Positions 33,818-43,538 of a DNA stretch of 50,150 nt are shown here, one piece after another (the first letter of the stretch is position 1; every line of letters starts with the position of its first letter). The notes under the pieces are model-generated. The model was not told where the DNA came from. It saw nothing but the letters and a program-made list of their open reading frames with translations, and ran no database searches. A program made the translations under genes and the position numbers. The DNA is from Candidatus Omnitrophota bacterium (GTDB lineage: Bacteria > Omnitrophota > Gorgyraeia > DTHP01), in assembly GCA_023819145.1 (NCBI GenBank), contig JAMWCW010000004.1, forward strand, positions 73,935 to 124,084. The letters are read 5' to 3'.

Positions 33818-34370
33818 GTTTTTTTAATAAATTAAAATGTAATTGTGTTCCATATCCTTTGTGTAATTTAAATGCATAATGTGGGAAAAAAAAGTCGTAA
33901 ACCTCCATTATTCTATCTCTAATTACTTTAGCCACAATCGAAGCACAGGCGATGGAAAAACTCTTCGACTCTCCTTTAATAATGCAAGTGTAAGGATAAT
34001 TTGAAGATATTTGTATCCCTGCGTCGGTTAGAACGTAATCTGGTTTTTTCCTTAAATTAATTAAAGCTGAATCGGCAGCAAATTGAGTAGCATAAAAAAT
34101 GTTAGTATTATCTATAAGTCCAACCTCTGCTATGCCAATCCCAATCCATGCGCTCTTAATTATCTCTTTGAAAGCTTCTGCACGCTGTTTAGGGGTAAGC
34201 AATTTAGAATCTGCAATTTTATGCGAGAGATAAATCTTCCTCTGTTCTGGCTTTAAAATAACTGCTGCCACTACAAGAGGACCAGCAAGAGGACCGCGTC
34301 CGGCTTCGTCTAATCCAGCAATAAATTCAAATTTCTTTTTCCTCAGCAGATTCTTTTCCCAAAGGAACAT
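33756..34370 (-). CDS. rnhB: ribonuclease HII
   Basis: RNase HII removes ribonucleotides and RNA primers from [22 protein letters not shown] holds the first catalytic acids (DE), and KADSK-type [18 protein letters not shown] and [14 protein letters not shown] follow. About 204 residues. The frame opens at a TTG (34382), but the ATG at 34370 is preferred. It overlaps the rplS end by 44 bases. Confidence 0.94.
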   Translation of the reverse strand: MFLWEKNLLRKKKFEFIAGLDEAGRGPLAGPLVVAAVILKPEQRKIYLSHKIADSKLLTPKQRAEAFKEIIKSAWIGIGIAEVGLIDNTNIFYATQFAADSALINLRKKPDYVLTDAGIQISSNYPYTCIIKGESKSFSIACASIVAKVIRDRIMEVYDFFFPHYAFKLHKGYGTQLHFNLLKKHGPSPLHRQSFAPIRDWFKR

Positions 34371-34737
34371 TATCCGTACCAAAATCTTCCTTAAGACCTT
34401 CTTTCTCTTCTATCCTTGCCCCTTTCCCTATTTTCGCTCTCAAATAATAAAGCTTAACTCTTCGAACCCTTCCTTTCCTAATTACACTAATCCCTTCTAC
34501 AAAAGGAGAATGTAAAGGATATGTCTTTTCTACTCCCACTCCATAGGTAATCTTCCGCACCGTAAAAGTCTCAGAAATTCCACTTCCTTTCCGAGCAATT
34601 ACTATCCCTTCAAATATCTGAATGCGTGATTTATCTTGCTCAACTATCTTTTCCTCAACTCTTACAGTATCTCCAATTTTGAAAACGGGGATTGTTTTTT
34701 TTACATAACTCCTCGTCAAATCATTTATTATTTCCAT
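34327..34737 (-). CDS. rplS: 50S ribosomal protein L19
   Basis: 136 residues. The core is recognisable from [36 protein letters not shown] (landmark) and [14 protein letters not shown] to [11 protein letters not shown] charged C-terminal extension (about 20 residues, [10 protein letters not shown] onward) goes beyond the usual 115 residues. A ribosome-binding site GAGGTGAT and its own promoter lie upstream, although the gene is also in the rpsP-trmD-rplS order. Confidence 0.96.
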   Translation of the reverse strand: MEIINDLTRSYVKKTIPVFKIGDTVRVEEKIVEQDKSRIQIFEGIVIARKGSGISETFTVRKITYGVGVEKTYPLHSPFVEGISVIRKGRVRRVKLYYLRAKIGKGARIEEKEGLKEDFGTDNVPLGKESAEEKEI

Positions 34738-34762
34738 TTTATCACCTCTTTTTTTGATTATG

Positions 34763-34790
34763 ATTATAGCAAAAAAAAATTAGTTTACAA
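34763..34790 (-). promoter_or_regulatory. promoter of rplS-rnhB-yraN
   Basis: On the - strand: TTGTAA (34790-34785), a 16-base spacer and TATAAT (34768-34763). It begins on the base directly after the trmD stop codon. Confidence 0.65.
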
Positions 34791-35483
34791 TCATATTTTT
34801 AGCTCTTTTTTGTTTTTGTCCCAAAGATCGGGTCTTTTTTCATGCGTCCTCTTCATCGATTCCATTTTTCGCCACTCTACTATCTTTTTATGGTCTCCAG
34901 AGAGAAGAATAGCAGGAACTCTCCATCCTTTAAAACTCGCTGGCCGAGTATATTGTGGATATTCAAGGAAACCAGAAGAAAAACTCTCTTCATTCAAAGA
35001 ATCACTGCTTCCTAAAACACCGGGAATCAAACGAACTACCGCATCTACAACAACCATTGCTGGTAACTCTCCGCAAGTAAGAACATAATCACCTATCGAA
35101 ATTTCCTCATCTATGAGATATGCCCTCACTCGCTCATCTACTCCTTCGTAGTGACCACAAATAAAGATGAGATGTTTTTCTTTGGAAAAACTCTCTGCTA
35201 TTCTCTGCTTGAATATCGTACCTTGTGGGGAAAGTAAGATGGTCTTTGAATCTCTTTTCTTTAATTCTTCTAAAGCATTATATATAGGTTCTATCTTCAT
35301 TACCATCCCTGGCCCTCCGCCAAATGGTCTATCGTCTACTTTTCTATGCTTATCTTTTGACCACCTTCTTAAATCGTGAATCCTAATCTTGACTAAATTC
35401 TTCTCCTGAGCAATTTTCAACATTGACTCTCCTAAAACTGGATTAAACATCTCGGGAAAAATGGTAATAATGTCTATTTCCAT
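34791..35483 (-). CDS. trmD: tRNA (guanine37-N1)-methyltransferase
   Basis: TrmD methylates G37 of tRNAs to prevent +1 frameshifting. The start [13 protein letters not shown] at 35483 is the family start; the open frame to 35519 is only upstream sequence. [28 protein letters not shown], the trefoil-knot SAM region [17 protein letters not shown] (landmark) and LLSGDHKKI are all present. 230 residues. No rimM gene stands between rpsP and trmD. Confidence 0.97.
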   Translation of the reverse strand: MEIDIITIFPEMFNPVLGESMLKIAQEKNLVKIRIHDLRRWSKDKHRKVDDRPFGGGPGMVMKIEPIYNALEELKKRDSKTILLSPQGTIFKQRIAESFSKEKHLIFICGHYEGVDERVRAYLIDEEISIGDYVLTCGELPAMVVVDAVVRLIPGVLGSSDSLNEESFSSGFLEYPQYTRPASFKGWRVPAILLSGDHKKIVEWRKMESMKRTHEKRPDLWDKNKKELKI

Positions 35484-35527
35484 AATCAGCTCAATTTTAA
35501 ATAAACAAAGCAAAAACAAAGAATCAA

Positions 35528-35770
35528 CTAAATAACTTTTTCCTTCTTGAGTAAACTTTTCACAGATTGCGTTGGTTTGGCACCTTTTTTTAACCAGACG
35601 TCCATGCGCCTGCGATCAATATTGAATAAAGCAGGATTGGAATTAGGACTGTAAATACCCAGTTGTTCAACAAAGTCGGAATCTCTGCTTTTCTGCTGAC
35701 AGGCAACTACTATCTTATAATGTGGTTTGTGCTTCGTACCAAACCTTACCATCTTAATTATTAACGCCAT
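35528..35770 (-). CDS. rpsP: 30S ribosomal protein S16
   Basis: 80 residues: [19 protein letters not shown] at the start, [11 protein letters not shown] and [18 protein letters not shown], all diagnostic of S16. A strong ribosome-binding site (AAAGGAGAGG) is seen. It lies 39 bases after murA and 44 bases before the trmD start, in the usual rpsP-trmD-rplS order but without rimM or a KH-domain gene. Confidence 0.97.
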   Translation of the reverse strand: MALIIKMVRFGTKHKPHYKIVVACQQKSRDSDFVEQLGIYSPNSNPALFNIDRRRMDVWLKKGAKPTQSVKSLLKKEKVI

Positions 35771-35809
35771 TTTCCTCTCCTTTCATTCAGAAACCCTTGT
35801 TTATGATTA

Positions 35810-37072
35810 TTAATCTTTCACCCGTTTAATCCTAGCGCCCAACTTAACCAACTTTTTTTCCATATTTTCATACCCACGGTCCAGATGGTAAATACGAGAT
35901 ACTTCTGTTTTACCTTTTGCCACAAGTCCCGCAAGAACTAAAGCGGCGGAAGCCCGTAAATCAGAAGCCATCACCGGTGCTCCGCTTAATCTTTTAACTC
36001 CCTTAACAATAGCTGAAGCTCCTTCCAACATAATTTCTGCTCCCATGCGATTTAATTCTGCTACATGCATGAATCTATCCGGATAAATCTTCTCAGTAAT
36101 TACCGAAATACCATCGATTACAGTCATCAAAGCCATCATCTGGGCTTGCATATCGGTAGGAAAACCAGGATAGGGTAAAGTTGTTACCTCCACTGGTTTC
36201 AATTTTCTTCGTCTTCTTACTCTTATACTATCACCATAACAATTTATCTCTATTCCTGTTTCCCTCAATTTATCTACTACTGCTCCCAGATGTTCAATAC
36301 AGGCAGATTTTATACATATATCTCCTTCAGTAATCGCCCCTGCAATCATATAAGTACCTGTCTCGATTCGGTCAGGAATAACGGAATAATCAACACCCTT
36401 TAGACCGTCTACTCCTTCTATTTCAATGATAGGGGTATTTATGCCTTTTATTTTAGCTCCCATTTTAAGTAGAAAGTTTGCCAAGTCAATAATTTCCGGT
36501 TCGCAAGCAGCATTTTCTATTAAAGTTTTCCCCTTTGCCAAAACCGCTGCCATCATCACATTCGCGGTGCCCAAAACCGAAGAACCAAAAGGTCCTCCTA
36601 AATAAACCCGTGTTCCCTTAATTTTTTTTGCCCTGGCTACGATATAACCGTGTTCGATATTAATCTTACTTCCTAAAGCAGAAAGCCCTTTCAGATGGAG
36701 ATCGATAGGCCGGTGTCCAATAACACAACCTCCGGGCATAGAAACTTCTGCTTTATGGAGTTTAGCCAATAAAGGACCTAATACACAAATAGAAGCACGC
36801 ATTGTCTTTACTAAACTATAGGGAGCAATGTATTTCCTTTTATTCTGTGGTTCAACTGTAACAGTGTAATTGTCCCACTCCGCTTTCATCCCTAATGCCC
36901 TTAAAAGTCTAATCATTGTATGAATGTCCCGTAAGGGAGGTACATTTCTAATTTTACAAGGTTCGTCGGTAAGAAGAGATGCGGCCATAATAGGCAAGCA
37001 GGAATTTTTTGCACCGCTAATTGCTACTGTCCCTTCTAAGGGCTTACCGCCTTCTATAATAAGTTTATCCAT
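35810..37072 (-). CDS. murA: UDP-N-acetylglucosamine 1-carboxyvinyltransferase
   Basis: The first committed step of peptidoglycan synthesis. 420 residues: GGKPLEGTVAISGAKNSCLPIMAA (landmark), the fosfomycin-target Cys in PGGCVIGHRPIDLH, FPTDMQAQMMAL, the catalytic D in SDLRASAALVLAGL and HLDRGYENME. Cys, not Asp, in the active loop means it should be fosfomycin sensitive. It sits between prmC and rpsP. Confidence 0.97.
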   Translation of the reverse strand: MDKLIIEGGKPLEGTVAISGAKNSCLPIMAASLLTDEPCKIRNVPPLRDIHTMIRLLRALGMKAEWDNYTVTVEPQNKRKYIAPYSLVKTMRASICVLGPLLAKLHKAEVSMPGGCVIGHRPIDLHLKGLSALGSKINIEHGYIVARAKKIKGTRVYLGGPFGSSVLGTANVMMAAVLAKGKTLIENAACEPEIIDLANFLLKMGAKIKGINTPIIEIEGVDGLKGVDYSVIPDRIETGTYMIAGAITEGDICIKSACIEHLGAVVDKLRETGIEINCYGDSIRVRRRRKLKPVEVTTLPYPGFPTDMQAQMMALMTVIDGISVITEKIYPDRFMHVAELNRMGAEIMLEGASAIVKGVKRLSGAPVMASDLRASAALVLAGLVAKGKTEVSRIYHLDRGYENMEKKLVKLGARIKRVKD

Positions 37073-37127
37073 AATACAATCAATATTATTGGATTACCAA
37101 CGGTTAATCTCTTTATAATATGCAAAT

Positions 37128-38048
37128 TTAATTGTTTTGACCATTGGTCTTAATAGAATTTGTTCTACCTCGATATAAAACAACCACTCTTTCTATTCCC
37201 CGAAGGTCTTTAATAAAATCTAATTGGGTAAACTCAGAATGAGAAAATATCTTTTCTACTTCTTTCTTCTGTCCCGCACCAATCTCCATAATCAAAATAC
37301 CATCGGGAGATAGATAATGAGGTGACTCGCTGATAATTTTTCTGATATAAAAAAGCCCGTTCTCTCCACCGTCAAGAGCAATCCGAGGTTCAAATTTTAC
37401 CTCTTCTTGCAAACAGTTGATTTCAGATGTCGGGATATATGGTGGATTGGAAACAATAATGTCGTAACAGGAATAAGAAAATCGTAGATTATCAAAGATG
37501 TCGCTCTGAATAAATTCAATTTTTTCAGAAACATTATTAAACAAAGCGTTAGATTTTGCCACCTCTAATGCCTCTAAGGAAATGTCGGTAGCGGTTATCC
37601 AAACATTAGATATTTTTTTTGCTAAAGAGATAGAAATACACCCTGATCCCGTTCCGATGTCTAATAACCTTAAAATTCTTTTTTGAGAAAATTCAACAAT
37701 TTTTATTACCGCCTCAACGAGTATTTCTGTATCACAACGAGGAATAAAAACCCCTGGAAAAACTATAAAGTTCAAGCCGTAGAACTCTGTGTTTCCAGTA
37801 ATATACTGAAGAGGATATTTTTCTTTTGCCCGTATTTTTATAAAATGCAAAAACTCTTTTTTAACATCTTCCTTTAATTTGTATTCTCTTTCCAAATATA
37901 TTTGCAGGCGGTCTTTTTTGGAAATAAATGAAAAAATCTCCTCTGCATTACGCCGAGGATTTTCTACATCATTACTATCTAAATACTTTGTAGCCCAGTT
38001 TATACACTCTAACACTGTATCATCTTTATGAGTAATAACTGCGGTCAT
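37128..38048 (-). CDS. prmC: release factor glutamine methyltransferase
   Basis: PrmC methylates the Gln of the GGQ motif in release factors. 306 residues with an N-terminal helical substrate domain, SAM motif [17 protein letters not shown] and the catalytic [10 protein letters not shown]. Its ATG overlaps the stop of its own substrate gene prfA (ATGA). The order rpmE-prfA-prmC is classical. Confidence 0.96.
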   Translation of the reverse strand: MTAVITHKDDTVLECINWATKYLDSNDVENPRRNAEEIFSFISKKDRLQIYLEREYKLKEDVKKEFLHFIKIRAKEKYPLQYITGNTEFYGLNFIVFPGVFIPRCDTEILVEAVIKIVEFSQKRILRLLDIGTGSGCISISLAKKISNVWITATDISLEALEVAKSNALFNNVSEKIEFIQSDIFDNLRFSYSCYDIIVSNPPYIPTSEINCLQEEVKFEPRIALDGGENGLFYIRKIISESPHYLSPDGILIMEIGAGQKKEVEKIFSHSEFTQLDFIKDLRGIERVVVLYRGRTNSIKTNGQNN

Positions 38049-39166
38049 TTTATGAAATCTTTATCACTTGTGTTTGATGATATATCCGCTAATCTATGCT
38101 TCAATTTCTCTTCTCTCTCTGCTTTTTGTAAAGATTGAATCAATTCCATAAGGTCACCCTCGAGAACTTCTTCTAGTTTATAAAGAGTAAAATTTATCCT
38201 GTGGTCAGTGACTCTTCGTTGAGGAAAGTTATAAGTTCTTATCTTCTCACTCCGATCCCCTGTGCCAATAAAATTCTTTCGCGTTTGGTCTATTTTATCC
38301 TTCCTCTCTCTTATCTTAAAGTCAAGAAGCCTTGCCTTAAGCACACGCATCGCTTTCGCTCTGTTCTTTATCTGTGAACGTTCATCTTGACAGGTAACCA
38401 CAATATTAGTAGGTAAATGCGTAATTCTTACTGCGGAATCTGTAGTATTTACAGATTGTCCACCCGGACCTGAAGAACGATACACATCGATGCGAATATC
38501 CTTAGGGTCTATCTCTACTTCTACATCTTCCGGTTCTGGCATCACCACCACGGAAACTGCTGAGGTATGAATGCGTCCTGAAGATTCTGTAACTGGAATT
38601 CGTTGGACACGGTGCACACCCGATTCAAATTTAAACATACTGTATGCATTCTGTCCCTGTACAGAAAAGATAATTTCTTTAAATCCACCCAATTCAGTAG
38701 GATGAGAGTCTATATGCTCGTATCTTAAGCCACAACGGCTGACAAATTTGGTATACATCCTGTATAAATCTGCGACAAATAGCGATGCTTCCTTCCCCCC
38801 TGTCCCTGCGCGTATCTCTACAATAATATCTCTACCGGCATTAGGATCTTCTTCTTCTAAGAAAATAGTTTCCAGTTCCTCTTCTAAGTTTATCTTTTTT
38901 CCTTCCAATTCTTTGTATTCTTTCTCGGCAATTTCCTTAATCTCTGCATCATCGGTTCTGAGAACAGATTGCAAGTTATTCAATTCTTCGTTTATACGTT
39001 TATATTCACGGAATCTACCAATTGTATAAGAAAGCTTACTCAACTCTTTAGAAAGGTTTTGATATTTTATCTTATCATTTATCGTCTCGGGTAAGGTTAA
39101 TTCTTTTTCAATATCAACAAATCTCTCTTCCAGTTGAATGAATTTTTTGATAATTGCAGCGTTCAT
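38045..39166 (-). CDS. prfA: peptide chain release factor 1
   Basis: 373 residues, slightly longer than the usual 360. The peptidyl-tRNA hydrolysis motif [19 protein letters not shown] is intact and [11 protein letters not shown] is present. RF1 recognises UAA and UAG. It overlaps rpmE upstream and prmC downstream by 4 bases each (ATGA), so the three are tightly coupled. Assigned RF1 rather than RF2 because it has no internal programmed frameshift and from its prmC neighbourhood. Confidence 0.95.
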   Translation of the reverse strand: MNAAIIKKFIQLEERFVDIEKELTLPETINDKIKYQNLSKELSKLSYTIGRFREYKRINEELNNLQSVLRTDDAEIKEIAEKEYKELEGKKINLEEELETIFLEEEDPNAGRDIIVEIRAGTGGKEASLFVADLYRMYTKFVSRCGLRYEHIDSHPTELGGFKEIIFSVQGQNAYSMFKFESGVHRVQRIPVTESSGRIHTSAVSVVVMPEPEDVEVEIDPKDIRIDVYRSSGPGGQSVNTTDSAVRITHLPTNIVVTCQDERSQIKNRAKAMRVLKARLLDFKIRERKDKIDQTRKNFIGTGDRSEKIRTYNFPQRRVTDHRINFTLYKLEEVLEGDLMELIQSLQKAEREEKLKHRLADISSNTSDKDFIK

Positions 39167-39369
39167 TTGTTCGAAGAACCATATTTCTTCTGAAATCTCT
39201 CAACTCTTCCTGCAGAATCAACCAGTTTCTGTTTACCCGTAAAAAAGGGATGGCATTTACTGCAGATTTCAATGCGGATGTTTTGTTTAGTAGACCGAGT
39301 ATGAATCACTTCGCCACAACTGCAAGTAATTGTAGTTTCTTTATACTCCGGATGAATACCTTTTTTCAT
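39163..39369 (-). CDS. rpmE: 50S ribosomal protein L31, zinc-binding form
   Basis: About 68 residues beginning MKKGIHPEY, the family start. The open frame reaches 39387, but AAGGAGG (39380-39374 region) lies just before the ATG at 39369. The CxC and CxxC pairs (TCSCGE, CSKCHPF) are present, so this is the zinc form. It has its own promoter and leads the rpmE-prfA-prmC operon. Confidence 0.96.
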   Translation of the reverse strand: MKKGIHPEYKETTITCSCGEVIHTRSTKQNIRIEICSKCHPFFTGKQKLVDSAGRVERFQKKYGSSNK

Positions 39370-39396
39370 TTTTTCCTCCTTATCCAAATTTTAGAT

Positions 39397-39425
39397 ATTT
39401 TATCAAATTTTATCATGTTTTTCAA
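39397..39425 (-). promoter_or_regulatory. promoter of rpmE-prfA-prmC
   Basis: On the - strand: TTGAAA (39425-39420), 17 bases, TAAAAT (39402-39397), preceded by TGA as in an extended -10. The leader is about 20 bases with a good ribosome-binding site. Confidence 0.6.
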
Positions 39426-39514
39426 ACAAAAATACCTCTAATAATCGATATAGAAAGCATTAATCAAATACTGGCAGGCTTAAAAATCTGCTCTTTAAAA
39501 CCAACCCCAGGGTG

Positions 39515-40963
39515 TCAGGGATGTAAGAAGCAATGTTCTATACCATTCCGACGATACCAGATATAATTTATATCATTTTCTCTGGTCCACCAGATGCTGC
39601 TCTTATCAGTATCACCGTACTCAACACCAGAGAATAAATAGTCTTTTATAATCAGGTAGTTTGAAACCGCTATAAAATCTCCCGCTTCCATCCTTTCTAT
39701 AATGTGTAACCTTAGACGTAAGGGATTATGCACATAATTAGCTACCATAACAGCAAAAGTTTCCAGGTTAAGGTCATATTTCCCAGAATAATAAAAATTA
39801 TCTAAGAACTGACTATCGGCTCTAAAACCTAATGCGGATATATTTCTAACCCCTAAACATTGATGGCAAATATGTGCAATTTCGTGCAGAAGAACACATC
39901 CATCTAAATTATGGTTAACAACAATTGTAGAAAAATTTCTAAATCCACTACGATAGGTGGATTTACCTCCAGGGAATTTATGTAAGTCTTGAGTCAAATT
40001 ACGAAAGACGATTAACCCCGGACCTATCAACTGTAACACATATTCTGGAAGCATAAGTGGTTCAAACAATGTAATTAGCGAGCCCAGGATATCATTACTA
40101 TCAACATAATCTAACCCTTCTACATCAATTCCAAAGTGCCTGCATAACTTCAAGAATTGGTTCTTGAGGTTTGCTAATAACTCTGAATCACTTAGGACAA
40201 TGGAAGGAACTGTTGGATAATCCCTAACACTAACATGTCTAAAGACAGGCTGTAACCAATATGCCTCAAATAAAGGACTCATATCTCTTGCCAAATCTTC
40301 TATCTTCTCATGAGGCTCAAAAGAATATTCTAATTTCCTCAATGTGGGATTTTCCATAACCTGCCATTTTTGTTCATCGGGCTTTTTATAGGCAATGAAA
40401 ATTAACTGTCGGAATCCTTGTTGCGTCATTATAGGAACCACGACCAAATTTGTTTCATACCCTGCAATATCCAGGGCAATAGCTTGAATTATAACTATCT
40501 CTTCTAAAGATGCATTTTTATCACTAAGTATCTTACTTAGGGGTCTGCAATGAAATAGCGGACTAAAAATGCGTGCATACAAATACTCCTCATCATACTC
40601 CGGCCAAAAAGAATCACCCGCGGATATTCCTTGAGTAAGTGCAAGGATTTCATCTGGAGTAGCATAGGGAACAAGCAACTTCAATTCCTCAAACCATAAA
40701 TATCGCGTTACCTCTGAACCGGGAAAATTCCTATAAGAGGAAGGAGAAAAAGTATGTTCTTCATCCTGTATAAGAGAAACATCTTGTAAGATATAATCAT
40801 ATAGTAGAGGAAACTGACATCCTTCAGAATGATTAATTGCCGTATTCAGCGATAAATCATCTGTTTCTTCTCTTGGAAGATACGAAAATGTTAAATTGGG
40901 AATAAAAAGAAATAACAAAATACACAGAAAAATAACTCTACCCATCGATACGATTCTTTCCAT
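39515..40963 (-). CDS. uncharacterised secreted protein with HExxH motif
   Basis: 482 residues. It starts with a signal peptide (MGRVIFLCILLFLFIPNLTFS after an alternative upstream ATG). The middle (about 130-250) contains AIALDIAGYETNLVVV and WQVMENPTLRK, loosely recalling a transglutaminase-like fold without a clear triad. Near residue 360 is LLHEIAHICHQCLG, a zinc-protease HExxH, and about 60 residues later LNLETFAVMVANYV could supply the third ligand Glu. No family is recognised. It has no close operon partner. Possibly an extracellular or periplasmic metallopeptidase. Confidence 0.65.
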   Translation of the reverse strand: MERIVSMGRVIFLCILLFLFIPNLTFSYLPREETDDLSLNTAINHSEGCQFPLLYDYILQDVSLIQDEEHTFSPSSYRNFPGSEVTRYLWFEELKLLVPYATPDEILALTQGISAGDSFWPEYDEEYLYARIFSPLFHCRPLSKILSDKNASLEEIVIIQAIALDIAGYETNLVVVPIMTQQGFRQLIFIAYKKPDEQKWQVMENPTLRKLEYSFEPHEKIEDLARDMSPLFEAYWLQPVFRHVSVRDYPTVPSIVLSDSELLANLKNQFLKLCRHFGIDVEGLDYVDSNDILGSLITLFEPLMLPEYVLQLIGPGLIVFRNLTQDLHKFPGGKSTYRSGFRNFSTIVVNHNLDGCVLLHEIAHICHQCLGVRNISALGFRADSQFLDNFYYSGKYDLNLETFAVMVANYVHNPLRLRLHIIERMEAGDFIAVSNYLIIKDYLFSGVEYGDTDKSSIWWTRENDINYIWYRRNGIEHCFLHP

Positions 40964-41097
40964 AAAATATAATTCTGTATTTGTAGATGATAAAAGTTTT
41001 TAAGACTTAACTCAATATATATAAAATAGGTAACTATAATTACATGTCATGGGACAAAACAAATCTAAAATAATTAGAGGTATGGTATAGCTATTTA

Positions 41098-41547
41098 CTA
41101 ATGCGAGGAAAGACTTTCCTTAACCAATGCACTTACTTTCTTGGAATCTGCTCTTACTCCTACTTCCGCCAAAACCTCTTTCATCACCTTACCCATATCT
41201 TTTAAAGAGGTCGCCTGGGTTTCTAAAATCTTTCTTTTTACAATCGCTGACAATTCCTCATCACTTAAAGGCAGGGGAAGGTATGTTTTAAGAATTACTA
41301 ATTCTTCATCTACCTTATCAATAAGCTCTTGGCGCCCTGAGTTAGCGATGCTTTCTTTCGCCTCTTCTAATCTTTTTTTCTGCTTGCTAAGTACCGAAAG
41401 CGTTTCCTCATCACTAAGTTTATCTTTTCTTAATTGAATAGCAAAATTCTTAAGCTCTGAACGAACAAAGCTTAAAAATTCTATGTGGTGTTTATTTCTT
41501 TCTTTAAGTGCCAACAAATAATCTTTATAAATTTTTTCTTCTATCAT
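41098..41547 (-). CDS. GatB/YqeY domain protein
   Basis: 149 residues matching the YqeY family: KERNKHHIEFLSFVRSELKNF (landmark) at the start, ELVILKTYLPLPLSDEEL and a C-terminal DMGKVMKEVLAEVG segment. The fold equals the tRNA-binding tail of GatB; the role is uncertain, possibly in tRNA-dependent amidation. It follows the DnaA-lid-like gene by 55 bases. Confidence 0.92.
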   Translation of the reverse strand: MIEEKIYKDYLLALKERNKHHIEFLSFVRSELKNFAIQLRKDKLSDEETLSVLSKQKKRLEEAKESIANSGRQELIDKVDEELVILKTYLPLPLSDEELSAIVKRKILETQATSLKDMGKVMKEVLAEVGVRADSKKVSALVKESLSSH

Positions 41548-41602
41548 AAAAACAAAAAATTACCCCTTCCTTAAAATTCAATAATAAGGCAACTAATATT
41601 AC

Positions 41603-41920
41603 TCAAACTCTTTGACGGTTTCTGTTCTTCTTTTTTCGCCTAGCAAAAAATCTCTGGGCAAGACTAAGATCAATGGGTTTTCTACGAGTCACGGCGTAGG
41701 CAATTAAATCCGTAGAGGTTTCCTCTAAAACCCGCACATTAGAATCCACTTTCTCGGCAATAAAATTGATTACCTCCGAAGGCAATTCCAGTCCCGCAAT
41801 CTCAGTCTTGAGTTTGAGCAATTCTGTACGCAGAGAAAAATCTAACTTTGCCCTGTCCCCACCTTGAGTATCAATAACCTTTAAAAGGTTATCTATTCTT
41901 GACTCAAGTGTGGTCCACAT
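41603..41920 (-). CDS. stand-alone DnaA AAA+ lid-like protein
   Basis: 105 residues. Residues about 45-95 (GLELPSEVINFIAEKV, SNVRVLEE, LIAYAVTRRKPIDLSLAQ) match the lid of the DnaA AAA+ domain, including the sensor-2 SNxRxLE motif. The Walker A/B half and the DNA-binding domain IV are absent. The first 40 residues are a charged helix; the tail is strongly basic (RRKKKNRNRQR). GGAGGTGA precedes the ATG. It might modulate DnaA or bind nucleic acid. It lies between rpe and yqeY and looks like a compact gene, not a decaying dnaA. Confidence 0.75.
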   Translation of the reverse strand: MWTTLESRIDNLLKVIDTQGGDRAKLDFSLRTELLKLKTEIAGLELPSEVINFIAEKVDSNVRVLEETSTDLIAYAVTRRKPIDLSLAQRFFARRKKKNRNRQRV

Positions 41921-41972
41921 TATTCACCTCCTTCCCTTATTATATGTTTAAAACCAGCTTAATCTCTTATAT

Positions 41973-42001
41973 ATTATACATCTTTTATTTCTTCAAGTAA
42001 A
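41973..42001 (-). promoter_or_regulatory. possible promoter of the DnaA-lid-like gene
   Basis: On the - strand TATAAT (41978-41973) covers the TAA stop of rpe. A weak TTTACT lies 17 bases upstream. The -10 is perfect, the -35 poor, hence the low confidence. Confidence 0.4.
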
Positions 42002-42609
42002 AGAAGAAAATTATCTTTAGGCACACCGGAACCAAATATCCCGCTCCCTACATAAGCTATATCTACACCTGCAGATTTTACTATCCTAATATTATCAACC
42101 TTAATTCCGCCATCTAAACCGATATAATAACTTCTCTTTCTTGAATGAAGTAAGTAAGACTTTTTCAAAACTTCTGGGATGAATTTACTTCCGTAAAAAC
42201 CAGGATTAACTGCCATGATAAGCAATATATCTATTTTATCCAAAAGATTTTCTATCTTTACTAAATCGGTTTCAGGATTAATTGCCAACCCTACTTCTAT
42301 CTTCTCCTTCCGAATGCTTCTTATCACTTGTTGAGAATCGTCCTTTGCTTCGTAATGGAAGATAATCCTCTTTACACCTGCTTTTTTAAAAGGGATAATC
42401 TCTTTTAGGGGATAATCAACCATGAGATGGACTTCTAAAAAAAGTCCTGTCTTTATACTTGCTAAAGCGTCTGCAGTAACACTCCTTGAAGGCACAAATT
42501 TACCGTCCATTATATCAATCTGAGCAATATCACTAAACGATTCAGCTTGACGAATCTTTATCTCTAAATCTTTTGGGTCATCAGTCAGAATGGCAGGGAC
42601 AACCTTCAT
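41974..42609 (-). CDS. rpe: ribulose-phosphate 3-epimerase
   Basis: 211 residues, TIM barrel. VPAILTDDPKDLE at the start, QIDIMDGKFVPSRS (metal His usually in this strand region is replaced by the DIMDGKFVP pattern), EVHLMVDYP, VNPGFYGSKFIPEVL and GLDGGIKVDNI. It interconverts ribulose- and xylulose-5-phosphate. It is 53 bases after panB. Confidence 0.93.
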   Translation of the reverse strand: MKVVPAILTDDPKDLEIKIRQAESFSDIAQIDIMDGKFVPSRSVTADALASIKTGLFLEVHLMVDYPLKEIIPFKKAGVKRIIFHYEAKDDSQQVIRSIRKEKIEVGLAINPETDLVKIENLLDKIDILLIMAVNPGFYGSKFIPEVLKKSYLLHSRKRSYYIGLDGGIKVDNIRIVKSAGVDIAYVGSGIFGSGVPKDNFLLLLEEIKDV

Positions 42610-42662
42610 ATAAAAGTTTACAGTCTAATGTTTACAGTTAACAGTAAATTTAGCAATTTAAA

Positions 42663-43499
42663 CTATTTTATTTTCTTAAACTCTTCAAGAGGCATAGAGA
42701 AAGAGTGTTCTTTTCCAGGGAAAATTCCTTTTTCTACTTCCTCTTTAAAATTTTTAACAGCATCTATAATTTTAGAACCAAGGTTGATATATTGTTTAGC
42801 AAACTTTGGCAAGAATCTCTCAAACAAACCAAGCATATCGTGAGTAACTAAAACCTGACCATCGCAATAAGAACCCGCTCCAATACCTATGGTAGGAATT
42901 TTTAGTTCCTCAGTAATAATTTTAGCAACGCTGTCAGGAATGCATTCCAAAACAATACTAAAACAGCCTGCTTTCTCAAAACTAATCGCAGTTTCCTTCA
43001 AGGCACGCGCTGTTTCTGCATCTTTTCCCTGAACTTTAAAACCTCCCAATTGCACAGCAGTTTGTGGAGTTAGTCCAATATGCCCCATAACCGGAATCCC
43101 TGCAGAAACAATTGCCTTAGTTATTTCAATCACCCCTGGATAATACTCTAATTTCACTGCATCACAACCTGCTTCCTTAATAAATCTTCCAGCATTGTAA
43201 ATTGCTTCTTCCTTACTTTTATGAAAAGACATGTACGGCATATCTCCTACTAACAAAGCATATTTTACTGCCCTTCTTACTGCCTTTGCGTGATGAAGCA
43301 TCTCTTCCATCGTCACGGGAATAGTACTTTCGTAGCCCAAAACAACCATCCCTAAAGAATCGCCTACCAAGATTATGTCTATTCCTGCTCTGTCAATAAA
43401 AGAAGCCAAGGGAAAATCATAGGCAGTAAGCATGGTAATTTTATTTTTTTTTATTTTCATCTGCATAATATCAGGAATAGTCATCTTTTTTTTATCCAT
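42663..43499 (-). CDS. panB: 3-methyl-2-oxobutanoate hydroxymethyltransferase
   Basis: PanB makes ketopantoate with methylene-THF, the first step of pantothenate and CoA synthesis, so it draws on the same folate pool as the neighbouring acetyl-CoA pathway. TAYDFPLASFIDRAGIDIILVGDSLGM (landmark), TMEEMLHHAKAVRRA, MGHIGLTPQ and GIGAGSYCDGQVLV are diagnostic. The ATG at 43499 is preferred over 43511 because GGAGGAG lies just before it. No panC or panD nearby. Confidence 0.96.
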   Translation of the reverse strand: MDKKKMTIPDIMQMKIKKNKITMLTAYDFPLASFIDRAGIDIILVGDSLGMVVLGYESTIPVTMEEMLHHAKAVRRAVKYALLVGDMPYMSFHKSKEEAIYNAGRFIKEAGCDAVKLEYYPGVIEITKAIVSAGIPVMGHIGLTPQTAVQLGGFKVQGKDAETARALKETAISFEKAGCFSIVLECIPDSVAKIITEELKIPTIGIGAGSYCDGQVLVTHDMLGLFERFLPKFAKQYINLGSKIIDAVKNFKEEVEKGIFPGKEHSFSMPLEEFKKIK

Positions 43500-43538
43500 T
43501 TTCTCCTCCATTTAACCTTTTAACTAATTAACCAATTA

